Of a stretch of 45,989 nucleotides of DNA, positions 16,004 to 25,098 are shown in pieces (the first letter of the stretch is position 1; the number at the start of each line of letters is the position of its first letter). The position numbers and the translations under genes were made by a program. The stretch is taken from contig CAYTUI010000005.1 of NCBI GenBank assembly GCA_964441335.1, forward strand, positions 1-45,989. The letters run 5' to 3'. The stretch comes from CAYTUI01 sp964441335. Its GTDB lineage: Bacteria > Patescibacteriota > Patescibacteriia > UBA1558 > 2-01-FULL-52-15. The notes beneath the pieces are model-generated. The model worked only from the letters and a program-made list of their open reading frames with translations, searched no databases and was not told the origin of the DNA.

Positions 16004-16109
16004 CAACGGTATCGCCACCGCCAGCGGGCGGGGTCCCGCCTTCATTGAAATCTATAATTGTGGCGGGATAAACCGTAGGTCAGGGGTTCGAATCCCCTTC
16101 TCGGCTCCA
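16004..16109 (+). pseudogene. Broken tRNA-Thr copy with a 54-base hairpin insert in the anticodon loop
   Basis: CAACGGTATCG (16004-16014) and TAAACCGTAGGT (16069-16080) reproduce the anticodon arm of the intact tRNA, but 54 bases (16015-16068) are inserted after the second anticodon base. The insert holds two hairpins (CCGCC-AGCG-GGCGG and TCCCGCC...GGCGGGA). The 3' half continues with a good T arm AGGGG-TTCGAAT-CCCCT (16082-16098), acceptor strand TCTCGGC and CCA. The acceptor 5' strand and D arm are missing, so it cannot make a tRNA. The T arm differs from the intact gene, so it derives from another threonine tRNA. Confidence 0.7.
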
Positions 16110-16142
16110 AGATTGTTTTATTTATCTCGTAGCGATATTGGT

Positions 16143-16197
16143 TTCGCCCACAGGGCGACCCAGTCGAATGACTGGGCAAGTCCGATAGTCGGCTCCA
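16143..16197 (+). repeat. Double-hairpin repeat copy B fused to a duplicated tRNA-Thr 3' end
   Basis: TTCGCCCACAGGGCGA (16143-16158) and the stem CCCAGTC-GAAT-GACTGGG (16159-16176) are followed without a gap by CAAGTCCGATAGTCGGCTCC and AC (16177-16198). These 22 bases are identical to the T-arm and acceptor end of the intact tRNA (15963-15984). A tRNA 3'-end duplication is what site-specific integration leaves, but only about 190 bases separate the copies. Confidence 0.65.
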
Positions 16198-16198
16198 C

Positions 16199-16357
16199 TC
16201 GATTCGCCCTTCGTAAACTCAGGGCTCACTCGTGGCCTTCGGCCAGTCTTAATTAACTCGCTCTACTTGTAATCATGAATCGAGTGTCCTGAGCGACCTT
16301 GAGCAAGTCACGCTGAGCGTGACGGTCGAAAGGGAGTCGAAGGACATCAATTAACTT
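16199..16357. repeat. Palindromic intergenic repeat, GTCCT...AGGAC type
   Basis: 16285-16346 begins TGTCCT and ends AGGACA. It contains CGACC/GGTCG arms and a perfect inner hairpin GTCACGC-TGA-GCGTGAC. Upstream, TGGCC-TTC-GGCCA is another small stem. No gene is seen. Elements of this kind with 'GTCGAAGGAC' ends are dispersed in many bacterial genomes. Confidence 0.6.
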
Positions 16358-17218
16358 CTATTTATTAATAAAATTACGCACGTAAATTTTTACTTCTGCT
16401 TCAGCTATCTTCTGCTGTAAATAATCGCTAAATCCATTTGACGGGACGAAAATTTCCTCCAGCTGATAAGCTGTTTTTTTGTCCTCTTGAATTTTATTCA
16501 ATAGTTTATAGAGTCTATAACCGTCCGGATTGACTATTATACCGCTGATGTCACCCACGTTTAACGCCATAATATGCTCATAGCTACCAGTCAGTTGCTC
16601 GGCGTCAATATATTGCTCGGTCATCTGCGTTTGCAGTTGATCACTATTTTCCTCATCAATCGTAGACTGTTTAAATAAAGTCGCGTCAGCTGTTACCCGA
16701 TTTTGAATTTTAGTTATTAATGTTAGCGACGGATTCGGCGCATTCAATAAATAATCCTTAACCAGTAGCTGGTGATAATAAATCGGTAAAATAATACGTC
16801 TAGTGAAATCTTGATCATTATAACCATAAAGGTCCCAGCTTGATTGTTCCTGGTCACTATCAGGAGATTTTAGCAGGTCCTTCCGCAGACTGTCGATTTG
16901 AGCATCATCAATTGGTATCTGATAATCTCTAGCTAAAGATTTTAACACAAACTCCTCCTTTATCTTAGACCAAATTGCCTCTAGCTTGGCCTCATTGTTA
17001 AGGGCCTTCATTTGCGGACTATTAAAAGCCGCACGATAATCAGTTAAATAATCTTGGGCGCTAAGTGTCAAACCACTAATCTTAGCTATTGGTAACTGAA
17101 AATAGCTGGCAATTGTCAGGCCTATTTTTTTTGGCTGTCCTGTTAAATAGAATATCCCGACTGTTGCTAAAACAGCTAGGATAAGAATGGAAATTATTAT
17201 AATTATCTTTTTTTTCAT
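16358..17218 (-). CDS. Membrane-anchored SurA/PpiC-like foldase, divergent
   Basis: 286 aa. A single N-terminal membrane helix (KKKIIIIISILILAVLATVG) anchors a helical SurA-N-like region (ALNNEAKLEAIWSKIKEEFVLKSLARDY, QIDSLRKDLL). The C-terminal part resembles a parvulin PpiC domain (MALNVGDISGIIVNPDGYRLYKLLNK, then YQLEEIFVP). The rotamase active-site pattern is not clearly complete, so it may be a chaperone rather than an isomerase. The start overlaps ftsB by 4 bases; the pairing suggests a role in envelope protein folding near the division machinery. Confidence 0.7.
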   Translation of the reverse strand: MKKKIIIIISILILAVLATVGIFYLTGQPKKIGLTIASYFQLPIAKISGLTLSAQDYLTDYRAAFNSPQMKALNNEAKLEAIWSKIKEEFVLKSLARDYQIPIDDAQIDSLRKDLLKSPDSDQEQSSWDLYGYNDQDFTRRIILPIYYHQLLVKDYLLNAPNPSLTLITKIQNRVTADATLFKQSTIDEENSDQLQTQMTEQYIDAEQLTGSYEHIMALNVGDISGIIVNPDGYRLYKLLNKIQEDKKTAYQLEEIFVPSNGFSDYLQQKIAEAEVKIYVRNFINK

Positions 17219-17586
17219 TTAAAAAAGTAACCCCACCATTTAGTTGCCAAATTAGTTATTTGACCTTCGTTATTTTGTTCAGCTAAATTTGGATCAACAA
17301 CAATCAGAGATTCCCCCGGTTTACTAAGATTCAATTTATTCCTCGCTTCACTTTCTACGAATTCCCCGCTACGTAAATAACCAATTAAGGTGCTCAAGTC
17401 CTTATTCTCCCGGTTGAGTCTTTCAATCTCCCCCTGTTGTCGCATAATTTCGTTCTGGATTTTTTTTCGTCTTCCTATTTCATTAACTAAGCTGACCGAG
17501 CTAAACAAAAAAATAACCAAAATTAAACCAAAAAAAATTTTGGATTGAAGAATTTTGGAGGGTGAAAGCTTACCTTCACGCGGCAT
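17215..17586 (-). CDS. ftsB: Septum formation initiator FtsB/DivIC family
   Basis: 123 aa. A short basic N terminus (cytoplasmic), one membrane helix at about 16-34 (FFGLILVIFLFSSVSLVNEI), then a coiled coil (IQNEIMRQQGEIERLNRENKDLS) and the family's YLRSGEFVESEARNKLNLSKPGES ending. This is the bitopic architecture of FtsB/DivIC, which bridges FtsQ and FtsL at the septum. No ftsL or ftsQ is seen near it. It overlaps the following foldase gene. Confidence 0.88.
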   Translation of the reverse strand: MPREGKLSPSKILQSKIFFGLILVIFLFSSVSLVNEIGRRKKIQNEIMRQQGEIERLNRENKDLSTLIGYLRSGEFVESEARNKLNLSKPGESLIVVDPNLAEQNNEGQITNLATKWWGYFFK

Positions 17587-17611
17587 AGTGCTATTATAGC
17601 AAATTTTTCGT

Positions 17612-18034
17612 CTATCTTAAACCCACTTTTTCCCTTAATATTCGGGCGATTTTTGAAGCTCTAGCGACGTTATTGATGGTAAATGACGAATCCTTGACAA
17701 TGATCCGCACCCCATGTCCAGATGTTTGAATTGAATCCAGCTTAATCACGCTGAATGATTTTATGGGTTTACCGAGGCGCCGATTAAAATATAGCAGTTG
17801 ATTCTCCAGCAAAATTATGGAACGGGATGTTTGTTTACGGATTAAACTTATTAATGCTATAATACTAATAATTATCAGGAATAGCCACAACAAAAAAGTC
17901 TGTATGCCCAAGTAAATCGCATAAGGTAAAGTAAAAAATTGACCAATCGTCAGAAGCGACAGACAAATCACTTTCCAATAGAAGCCCTGCCACTTGATGA
18001 AGATCTCTTGTTGCGATGGCAATATATTAGACAT
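17612..18034 (-). CDS. Two-helix membrane protein with a PH-like domain
   Basis: 140 aa. Two adjacent membrane helices (about 19-62, hairpin) are followed by an 80-residue strand-rich domain (IILLENQLLYFNRRLGKPIKS, VIKLDSIQTSGHGVRIIVKD) ending in a helix (ASKIARILREKV). This is the layout of bacterial PH-domain membrane proteins (bPH type). The biochemical role of such proteins is poorly known. Its start codon is only 5 bases from a divergent plus-strand microgene; on its own strand it follows lepA by 119 bases. Confidence 0.65.
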   Translation of the reverse strand: MSNILPSQQEIFIKWQGFYWKVICLSLLTIGQFFTLPYAIYLGIQTFLLWLFLIIISIIALISLIRKQTSRSIILLENQLLYFNRRLGKPIKSFSVIKLDSIQTSGHGVRIIVKDSSFTINNVARASKIARILREKVGLR

Positions 18035-18039
18035 GACTT

Positions 18040-18147
18040 ATGAAGCATAGAAAGAAAATTAAAATCATTTGGACCATTATCAGCATCCTGGTTATTCTAT
18101 CCATGGTTTCCTTCATGGCAGGAATTTTTGCAACTGCTAGGGTCTGA
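18040..18147 (+). CDS. 35-residue single-helix membrane microprotein
   Basis: 35 aa: a basic cytoplasmic start (MKHRKKIKIIW) and one hydrophobic helix (TIISILVILSMVSFMAGIF). The pattern K-I-x-W-x-I-I-S-x-L-V-x-L-S-M is one I recall from very short conserved genes in Patescibacteria. It runs against the surrounding minus-strand train, starting 5 bases from the PH-like gene's start and ending 7 bases before lepA's stop. TATATT at 18023-18028 could be its -10, giving a leader of a few bases. No SD. Confidence 0.55.
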   Translation: MKHRKKIKIIWTIISILVILSMVSFMAGIFATARV

Positions 18148-18153
18148 TTCGGA

Positions 18154-19920
18154 TTATTTTTTCAAAATCGCTAAAAAAGCTTTCTGCGGTATTTCTACTT
18201 TTCCGGCCTGCATCATTTTCTTTTTGCCTTTTTTCTGTTTCTCAAGCAATTTTCTCTTTCTGGTGACATCTCCGCCGTATAGTTTCGCCGTCACATCCTT
18301 TCGCAAAGCGGATATTCTTTCAGCGGCCACAATTTTTCCGCCGACCGCCGCCTGGATTTTAATGACAAACTGCTTTTTTGGAATAACCTCTTTCAAAGCT
18401 TTAACAAAGCGTTTGCCAACTTCTTGAACTTTATCCCGATAAGCAATTGAAGTTAACGAGGGTACCAAGTCTTCAGCCACTAAAATATCCAATTTAACCA
18501 CATCACAAGGCTGATAACCGGCTAAAATATAGCTGTAAGAGGCGTAACCCGATGACATGTTTTTAATTTTATCGTAAAAGTCGGTCAAAATTGAACTTAG
18601 CGGCAATTTATAATTCAATATAACGCGCGTTTCGTCAATAAAATCTGTACCCAGCAACTCGGCGCTGTGTTCTGACAAATAGTTCATTAAATTACCCATG
18701 TAATTTTTGGGCGTTACCAAACTTAATTCAACAACCGGCTCTTCAACAAAATCAATATTCTGCGGCTCAGGGAAAGCAACCGGAGCCGTTATAATTTTGG
18801 TCTCCCTGGAGGTTAAGTGAACTTTATAGGCCACCGAAGGCGTTGTTACAACTGTCGGTATGCCAAATTCTCTAATCAACCGTTCCTGGAATATCTCCAG
18901 ATGCAATAAGCCCAAAAAACCGCATCTGAATCCAAAGCCCAGAACCGGTGAATTTTCAGGTTCATAAGTCAAACTTGAGTCGTTAAGCTTTAATTTCAGT
19001 AAAGCATCCCTGAATTTGTTAAACTCATTACCCTCTTCCGGAAAAATTCCGGCGTAAACCATCGGTTTAACATCACGATAACCGGCCAAAGGTTTAACCG
19101 TTGACGGATCGTCAGTTGTCACAGTATCACCGACTTTAGTATTCTCGATATTTTTAACGTTAGTAATTAAGTAACCGATGTCTCCCGACTCTAATTTATC
19201 CTGTTTCAGCATTTGCGGTTTAAAAACTCCAACCTCAATTATTTGCGCTTTCAAATTCTGGGCTAGAAAAGTAATTGTTTGTCCAGCCTTCAATGAGCCT
19301 TCAAATATTCTGACATAAGTCACAATACCTTTATACTCGTCATATTTAGAATCAAAGACCAAGGCTCTAGTCGGTCGGTCATGAACCTCTACAGGTTTAA
19401 TTTGCTTAATAACCTCATCCAAAAGTAATTCAATATTTTGCCCGGTCTTGGCTGAAATGGCTATAATTTCGTCAGGTTTGCAACCTAAAATATTTACAAT
19501 TTCAGCTGTTACTTTTTTTTCATCGGCAGTCGGTGCGTCAATTTTATTAATTACCGGAATAATCGTTAAATTTTGTTCCAAAGCTAAATAGAGATTAGCC
19601 AAGGTTTGGGCCTGAATACCTTGCGTGGCATCAACCAATAGGACCGCGCCTTCAACCGCCGCTAACGAACGCGAGACTTCATAACTGAAATCTACATGAC
19701 CAGGAGTATCAATTAGATTTAATTGATAGCCTTTCCAATGCATCGTCACCGGTTGCAATTTGATAGTTATTCCCTTTTCCCGCTCCAAATCCATTTGATC
19801 TAAAACCTGATCTTTCATGTTGCGACTGGTGACAGTATGTGTCAATTCTAAAAAGCGGTCGGCTAATGTCGACTTGCCATGATCAATATGAGCAATGATA
19901 CAAAAATTGATTTTATTCAT
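18154..19920 (-). CDS. lepA: Elongation factor 4 (LepA), ribosome-associated GTPase
   Basis: 588 aa, near the normal length. The G domain has AHIDHGKST (P-loop), DTPGHVDF and NKIDAP. The EF-G-like domains follow, then the LepA-specific C-terminal domain (AAERISALRKDVTAKLYGGDVTRKRKLLEKQ...). It acts on the translating ribosome in the cytosol and influences initiation and elongation under stress. It lies 4 bases after murJ in the same transcript. Confidence 0.97.
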   Translation of the reverse strand: MNKINFCIIAHIDHGKSTLADRFLELTHTVTSRNMKDQVLDQMDLEREKGITIKLQPVTMHWKGYQLNLIDTPGHVDFSYEVSRSLAAVEGAVLLVDATQGIQAQTLANLYLALEQNLTIIPVINKIDAPTADEKKVTAEIVNILGCKPDEIIAISAKTGQNIELLLDEVIKQIKPVEVHDRPTRALVFDSKYDEYKGIVTYVRIFEGSLKAGQTITFLAQNLKAQIIEVGVFKPQMLKQDKLESGDIGYLITNVKNIENTKVGDTVTTDDPSTVKPLAGYRDVKPMVYAGIFPEEGNEFNKFRDALLKLKLNDSSLTYEPENSPVLGFGFRCGFLGLLHLEIFQERLIREFGIPTVVTTPSVAYKVHLTSRETKIITAPVAFPEPQNIDFVEEPVVELSLVTPKNYMGNLMNYLSEHSAELLGTDFIDETRVILNYKLPLSSILTDFYDKIKNMSSGYASYSYILAGYQPCDVVKLDILVAEDLVPSLTSIAYRDKVQEVGKRFVKALKEVIPKKQFVIKIQAAVGGKIVAAERISALRKDVTAKLYGGDVTRKRKLLEKQKKGKKKMMQAGKVEIPQKAFLAILKK

Positions 19921-19924
19921 TCAG

Positions 19925-21499
19925 CTAGCTTCTTAATAAACGCAAGAAACGGTTAAAAAATCTTTTGGCAAAGGTAACCTCGGGGAAATTAAGGACAACA
20001 CCGATTGCTAGATAGACCAATATTCCTACACAGCCCGCCACCAGACCTTGCGTAAAGATACCCACGAAGGTCCGCATATTGACCACATAGCTCATGGCAA
20101 ATAATGTACCATATGTGGCCAAGCCGGCAAAAAGAGACGAGCAGAAAATTCTGAAAGTTGAGGAAATCAAATTGCCATCGTCTATATCCCCCACCTTCAT
20201 CCTTAAGGCCGCAATCAGACCGATTAAATTGATAATACTGGCGATAGTAAAGGCAGATGTCAGGCCTATAACGCCATATTTTGGCCCTAGGACGAATGAT
20301 AGGATAACATTGACTATAATAGACAATAATCCGATTATAACCGGTGTTTTAGTGTCTTCCAGGGCATAAAAGGCTCTGGCAACCAAAGGAATCAGGCCTT
20401 GGGCGAAAATAGATAAGGCGAATATTCCCAAGCTGTTAGCAGTCAATAAAGTATCTTCCCAGTCAAAAGAACCACTACCCAGAACCACTCTAACAATCTG
20501 CGCCCGTAATATCAAGAGCAGTATGGAGATAGGTAATAAGAAGAATAATATTCGCCGAAATTGTAAGGAGAAAAGATTTTTAAAACCTTCATGGTCATTT
20601 TCAGAAGCAAATTTTGTAATTGATGGAAAGGCGGCAACTGCTAGAGAGATGCCAAAAATACCAATGGGAAAACTTTGTAAATTATTGGCAAAGTTAAATA
20701 TAGATAAACTACCTGACGGAAGCTGTGAAGCAATAAAAGTTATAACCAAAAAATTAATTTGATAACCTGCCAATCCAATGGTTCGCGGAACCATCAAAGT
20801 CAATATTCTTTTCAGATCTTTGCTGAAGCGCATTATTGGCTGATATCGCCAACCGTTCCTGATAGCTTCAATTAGTTGGACTAATAAATGCAGCGCCGCG
20901 CCCAGTACTACTCCATAAGTTAATCCTTTTAACCCCCAGAGCGGGTAGAAATAAACTATGCCGGCGATAATACCGAGGTTGTAAACTACAGAGCTTAAAG
21001 CAAAGGAAAAAAACTTTTTCCAGGAATTAAGAATGCCGCTTAAAATGTTACTGAAAGTAAAAAACAACAAACTCATCAACAATATTCTGGTTAAGACAAT
21101 TGTTTTGGCAATACTGGCAGCGTCAAATCCCGGAACTAACAGTGGTACAATCTGATTGGAGAAAATCCAGATGACCAGACAAAATACAAACATAATAATT
21201 AAAAAGAAATTGAGTGTGGAGTTGGCCAATATTAGACCCTGTTTAGCATCGGCTCGCCATTTCTTTTGGAAGATTGGTATAAAGGCTGACGTTAAAGCGC
21301 CCAGTACCAGAATATTGAAGACAAAGTCAGGAATTTTAAAAGCCGCAAAATATATATCCAAATCACTGCTGGCACCAAACTGGTGTGCCAATAAACGATC
21401 GCGAACTAAACCGATGATTTTACTGATAACCGAAAAAAAAGCAATAATAATTGCTCCTCCGCCAATAGTTGAATTGAGGCGACGAAATAAATGCTTCAC
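19925..21499 (-). CDS. murJ: Lipid II flippase MurJ
   Basis: 524 aa, about 14 membrane segments, MOP superfamily. N-terminal marks include SKIIGLVRDRLLAHQFGAS and FKIPDFVFNILVLGALTSAFIP, with VPRTIGLAGYQINFLV in the middle and LIPLVARAFYALEDTKTPV further on, all typical of MviN/MurJ. It moves lipid II across the cytoplasmic membrane for FtsW and PBP2. It is 6 bases downstream of the DUF4012 gene. Confidence 0.95.
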   Translation of the reverse strand: MKHLFRRLNSTIGGGAIIIAFFSVISKIIGLVRDRLLAHQFGASSDLDIYFAAFKIPDFVFNILVLGALTSAFIPIFQKKWRADAKQGLILANSTLNFFLIIMFVFCLVIWIFSNQIVPLLVPGFDAASIAKTIVLTRILLMSLLFFTFSNILSGILNSWKKFFSFALSSVVYNLGIIAGIVYFYPLWGLKGLTYGVVLGAALHLLVQLIEAIRNGWRYQPIMRFSKDLKRILTLMVPRTIGLAGYQINFLVITFIASQLPSGSLSIFNFANNLQSFPIGIFGISLAVAAFPSITKFASENDHEGFKNLFSLQFRRILFFLLPISILLLILRAQIVRVVLGSGSFDWEDTLLTANSLGIFALSIFAQGLIPLVARAFYALEDTKTPVIIGLLSIIVNVILSFVLGPKYGVIGLTSAFTIASIINLIGLIAALRMKVGDIDDGNLISSTFRIFCSSLFAGLATYGTLFAMSYVVNMRTFVGIFTQGLVAGCVGILVYLAIGVVLNFPEVTFAKRFFNRFLRLLRS

Positions 21500-21505
21500 G
21501 CGATA

Positions 21506-23995
21506 TTATTTATTGGCCACTAAAAATGAGTAAAAAACTGTCTTGTCCAAATTACCACTAACACTAATTAAGCGGTCATTAACACTGATTGCAGTATTGT
21601 CTAAGGCGTTGCTCCAGACGACTTTAAACTTCGGATCTAAAACTACCGTAGAATTATAGACGCTGTTCTTTTTTCCGGATTGACGGTCAATCAATAGGCT
21701 ATAAGAGTCAACCTCATTGAAATTAGGGCTCCAATAATTAATAAATTGCGAGCCGGTGTCTGAACTTAAGTTAACCCTAAATGGCAAACGATATTTAAAA
21801 TAGACGGATGATGTCTGCCCTGGCTCAACCTGCATCCAGTTGGAGAAGACTACCTTATTTAGCTCATTATTGATTCTAGTACCCGAACTGTCATCAATAG
21901 TCATATCGCCGCTAATTTTCTGTAAATCAGCATCAACTTCAGCTGTTTCGGCTACTTTATCAAACAGCTCACTGGCAGGGGCCTGGAAGCCTCCAGCGCT
22001 GACTAATACACTACCCTGTGGCACATAAATGCGTAAAAAATCAACATTATTCATATAACCCAGCACGTCTGATTTGGGTGCTGAATTGGTTTTGGTAATC
22101 TTTGTGGTAACAATAATTTCGCCGTTAGCGGCAATTTCTGCGCGATGATCAATACTCTCGGTGATATAGGCATCGGATTTTCCACCGGCGATATTACTAG
22201 ACACAACATTAAGATAATCCTTGTCCGTCTGTAATAAACTCCCGTCCCAACTCAAATTTTCTATTAACTTTTGGGCTTGGTTGTCTTGAGCGTAAATCTG
22301 AATGCTTTTATCACTTAAACCATTTAGTAATGCTTGAGACAATAGTAATTTGTCCGGGCTTTGTAAAAGTTTTTCAATAATAAGGGGTGCGGCATCGCTT
22401 AATATCTTCTTGGGTTGGTTTAATTCCTTGTCATAATCAACCTGAACCTCTTGCTGAATAATATCGTAAAAATTCTGATCATTAATAACAACATCGTAGT
22501 CGGGTAAATAGACCGGTCCAATAATTTTTAACAAATCCACCATGACATCGGAATTAATAGCCAAAACATAGTCTACAGTTTGACCCTGCGACTCCTGATA
22601 GAGAGCGGCCATCTTTTGGGCCGAGGTTGGAAAATCCGGCCACCAGTTACTATCCCAAAATTGCCAGCGATCAGCAATTAACTGTAATCCATATGGTGGC
22701 ACCAAAATTTTGCGCAAGCCAGCTTCAGTATCATAGCTACCACCGCCAGGCAAATTAAAGCCTGTAAGTTTACCTTTGGTAAAATCAGCCAAGGCGTAAC
22801 TGCCCATGAAACCGCCGGTGGCTCTTAATTCACGGTTATTTTGAAAAACAATAAGTACTCTTGATAATCGTTCGTTACCAAGAATTTTGTTAGATAGCTC
22901 AATAACATTTGAAGTTAGACTTAACTGCTGAAGCAGGTTTGGCAGATCGGTCTGCAAATTTTGGATTGTTGGTCTTACCTCTTCAGGTACCAGTGATAAA
23001 TTAATTAAAGCCGCGTCCTTATTAATTTTTTCCAGCGCCTTTTCAACGTTGTCAATTTTTTCTCCTAGCTGTTGTAAAGTGAGATTAACGTCCTGACTAC
23101 CATCAATAGCCGCGCTAATAATTGCCGCCGCTTGAGATAAATTTTGTCCAATTTCTATAATTTGATTGGCCACTTTAACTTGCGTCCCAAGTTTAGGAAT
23201 ATTTTCAACGATAGTAATGAATGATTGGTTATAGTTATCAATTTTTAGTTCAATGCTAGTTAAATTTTTAGCAGCATCTTCAAATTTAAGTTTAGCTGAT
23301 TGATAATCAGATTGACCCGCAGATTCAGCACCACTTTTTAAATCCTCTACGGCCAAATTACCCAAAGCTAAAACGTCATTTTTAACACCGCTCAAATTAT
23401 TCGCCAGCCAAATTGTTTTAACAGGTAAAATAAGCGCCAGCAGTATAATGGCAAACGTTGCCACCGGTAATAATTTCGGATTATTAGCAGGTTGCTCGTT
23501 CTTAGATTCCGGCTGGCGCTCTAACTCCATCTTAGGCTCTAGGTAGGAGATTTTCCTCGCTTTTGAGCGGATTCCAGCGACATCAATAGAACCCAGATTA
23601 ATTTTAGCCGGTTTAACTGTTTGAGTGCTCCGTAACGACGGCAACTGAATTTTACCGAACTTAAACCAGTTTTTATTATCAGGCTTTGTCAGTTTATCAA
23701 ACCCTCTAGCCTTTATTCTTTCTGCTCTATTCAAATCAACCACATGACGGGATTTGCTATTGGGAAGGACAGGCGTGGCTTTTTTACTACCAAGCTGGTG
23801 AACAGAAAAATTGATGGTGTCAGCCGTAATAAGTTGATCTAACTTTTTTTTAGCAGTCAAACGATTCTTTTTATTGCTGGAAACAAGAGCGTCACTGATG
23901 TCGCTCTCATTATAAAGAAACTGATCGAGCTCATCATTGAACTGCTGATCAGCGGCATTTCTAAACCCTGGTCGTGATTTTTTCTCTACAGGCAT
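21506..23995 (-). CDS. DUF4012 membrane protein, linked to surface polysaccharide
   Basis: 829 aa. A cytosolic, basic, low-complexity N terminus (1 to about 170) is followed by one membrane helix (about 175-197, LLPVATFAIILLALILPVK). Next is a coiled or helical stretch to about 365, and then the DUF4012 core: RVLIVFQNNRELRATGGFMG, the GGGSYDTEAG loop and DSNWWPDFPTSAQ. The C-terminal domain is strand-rich. DUF4012 proteins in Gram-positives and Patescibacteria sit in exopolysaccharide clusters, some fused to LytR-like enzymes; the exact role is unknown. Its place directly after three glycosyltransferases fits assembly or anchoring of that polymer outside the membrane. Confidence 0.85.
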   Translation of the reverse strand: MPVEKKSRPGFRNAADQQFNDELDQFLYNESDISDALVSSNKKNRLTAKKKLDQLITADTINFSVHQLGSKKATPVLPNSKSRHVVDLNRAERIKARGFDKLTKPDNKNWFKFGKIQLPSLRSTQTVKPAKINLGSIDVAGIRSKARKISYLEPKMELERQPESKNEQPANNPKLLPVATFAIILLALILPVKTIWLANNLSGVKNDVLALGNLAVEDLKSGAESAGQSDYQSAKLKFEDAAKNLTSIELKIDNYNQSFITIVENIPKLGTQVKVANQIIEIGQNLSQAAAIISAAIDGSQDVNLTLQQLGEKIDNVEKALEKINKDAALINLSLVPEEVRPTIQNLQTDLPNLLQQLSLTSNVIELSNKILGNERLSRVLIVFQNNRELRATGGFMGSYALADFTKGKLTGFNLPGGGSYDTEAGLRKILVPPYGLQLIADRWQFWDSNWWPDFPTSAQKMAALYQESQGQTVDYVLAINSDVMVDLLKIIGPVYLPDYDVVINDQNFYDIIQQEVQVDYDKELNQPKKILSDAAPLIIEKLLQSPDKLLLSQALLNGLSDKSIQIYAQDNQAQKLIENLSWDGSLLQTDKDYLNVVSSNIAGGKSDAYITESIDHRAEIAANGEIIVTTKITKTNSAPKSDVLGYMNNVDFLRIYVPQGSVLVSAGGFQAPASELFDKVAETAEVDADLQKISGDMTIDDSSGTRINNELNKVVFSNWMQVEPGQTSSVYFKYRLPFRVNLSSDTGSQFINYWSPNFNEVDSYSLLIDRQSGKKNSVYNSTVVLDPKFKVVWSNALDNTAISVNDRLISVSGNLDKTVFYSFLVANK

Positions 23996-24018
23996 GGGTA
24001 AATTATGCCTATAGTATA

Positions 24019-25098
24019 CTATTTTTGTGCTGTTTCGTAAACTGCTTTGGTTTGTTCAACCAGCCTTGCCCAGCTGTATTTTCTGGACTGCCGCAGGCCT
24101 TTTTCCACAAGCTGGAGCCTTAACTGCTCGTCCGCTGCTATTAATTTCATTTGATTTAACAGGTCGCTAGACTTACTGGGGTCAAAATAAAGAGCGGCGT
24201 CGCCATAGATTTCGGGTAAGGATGTCTTGTCGGAACTTAGGACAGGCAGTCCCAAAGACATAGCTTCCAGCCCGGGTAGACCAAAGCCCTCATAAAAAGA
24301 TGGAAAAATATAACAGTAGGACTGCTGATATAAAATTTTAAGCTGAAAATCGTCCAAATCAAATTTGAAAATCACGCCGTTAGTTGATTGGTAACTAGCT
24401 GTCAGCCGGCGATAAAAAAAATCATCGTGACCTACTAGAGTAATAGTAAAATCCTGATGGTCGCGTCTAAATTCAACAAAGGCATTGAGCATTGACTCCA
24501 GATTTTTATGTGGGTAGGCATTGCCAACATATAGAAAGTTAGGCTGTTTGGTGCCATCGCCGTTTTCTTCTGACCAGTGAGAAGCCAAAAATGTCACAGT
24601 TATTTTATTCATTGAGACGCCAAATTTTTTACAGATGTCCGTAGCAGTAAATTGTGAGACCGTTAAAATTTTCTGGGAGCGCCTGACCGCACTGCCAATC
24701 ACTAAGCGATAGCCAATTTCCTTTAGAGTATAAATTAATTTGTTAAGAGTAGTTGCTTTAGTAGAAGGGAAGTTGAATAAAATTAAATCATGAATCGTGA
24801 CAACGAATTTTCGTCTGTATAAAATCGGCACATTAAAATGTGGGAAATGAATTAAATTCAATTGATGTTTGTATAAAATAAATGGCCAGACCAATTGTTC
24901 AACTAATCCGTACCAAGGGATATTGACTCTGACAATCTGAAAATTTGTCGGTAAAGACTGAAGTTCGGCTTTGGGTGAAGCAAAAATTACATAACTATTT
25001 TGATGATCAGTATTAGCCAATCCTTCAATCAACTCGGACAGATAACGCCCGATACCCATTTTAATATCAATAAAACGGGCATCTATTCCGATTCTCAT
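24019..25098 (-). CDS. GT4 family glycosyltransferase
   Basis: 359 aa, GT-B fold. The N-terminal domain begins MRIGIDARFIDIKMGIGRY, with HFPHFNVPILYRRKFVVTIHD; the C-terminal donor domain has NFLYVGNAYPHKNLE and the retaining GT4 E-x7-E motif in PSFYEGFGLPGLEAMSLG. The acceptor and donor sugars cannot be told from sequence. The start overlaps the upstream glycosyltransferase stop by 4 bases. It is the third of three transferases after the priming sugar-phosphate transferase. Confidence 0.92.
   Translation of the reverse strand: MRIGIDARFIDIKMGIGRYLSELIEGLANTDHQNSYVIFASPKAELQSLPTNFQIVRVNIPWYGLVEQLVWPFILYKHQLNLIHFPHFNVPILYRRKFVVTIHDLILFNFPSTKATTLNKLIYTLKEIGYRLVIGSAVRRSQKILTVSQFTATDICKKFGVSMNKITVTFLASHWSEENGDGTKQPNFLYVGNAYPHKNLESMLNAFVEFRRDHQDFTITLVGHDDFFYRRLTASYQSTNGVIFKFDLDDFQLKILYQQSYCYIFPSFYEGFGLPGLEAMSLGLPVLSSDKTSLPEIYGDAALYFDPSKSSDLLNQMKLIAADEQLRLQLVEKGLRQSRKYSWARLVEQTKAVYETAQK

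Noticed and set aside
16004..16109. tRNA gene with an intron in the anticodon loop
   Set aside because: The acceptor 5' strand and the whole D arm are missing, so removing the insert would not give a tRNA.
15963..16198. Integrated element bounded by tRNA-derived attachment sites
   Set aside because: The 22-base direct repeats are only about 190 bases apart, and no integrase or cargo lies between them. At most it is a remnant.
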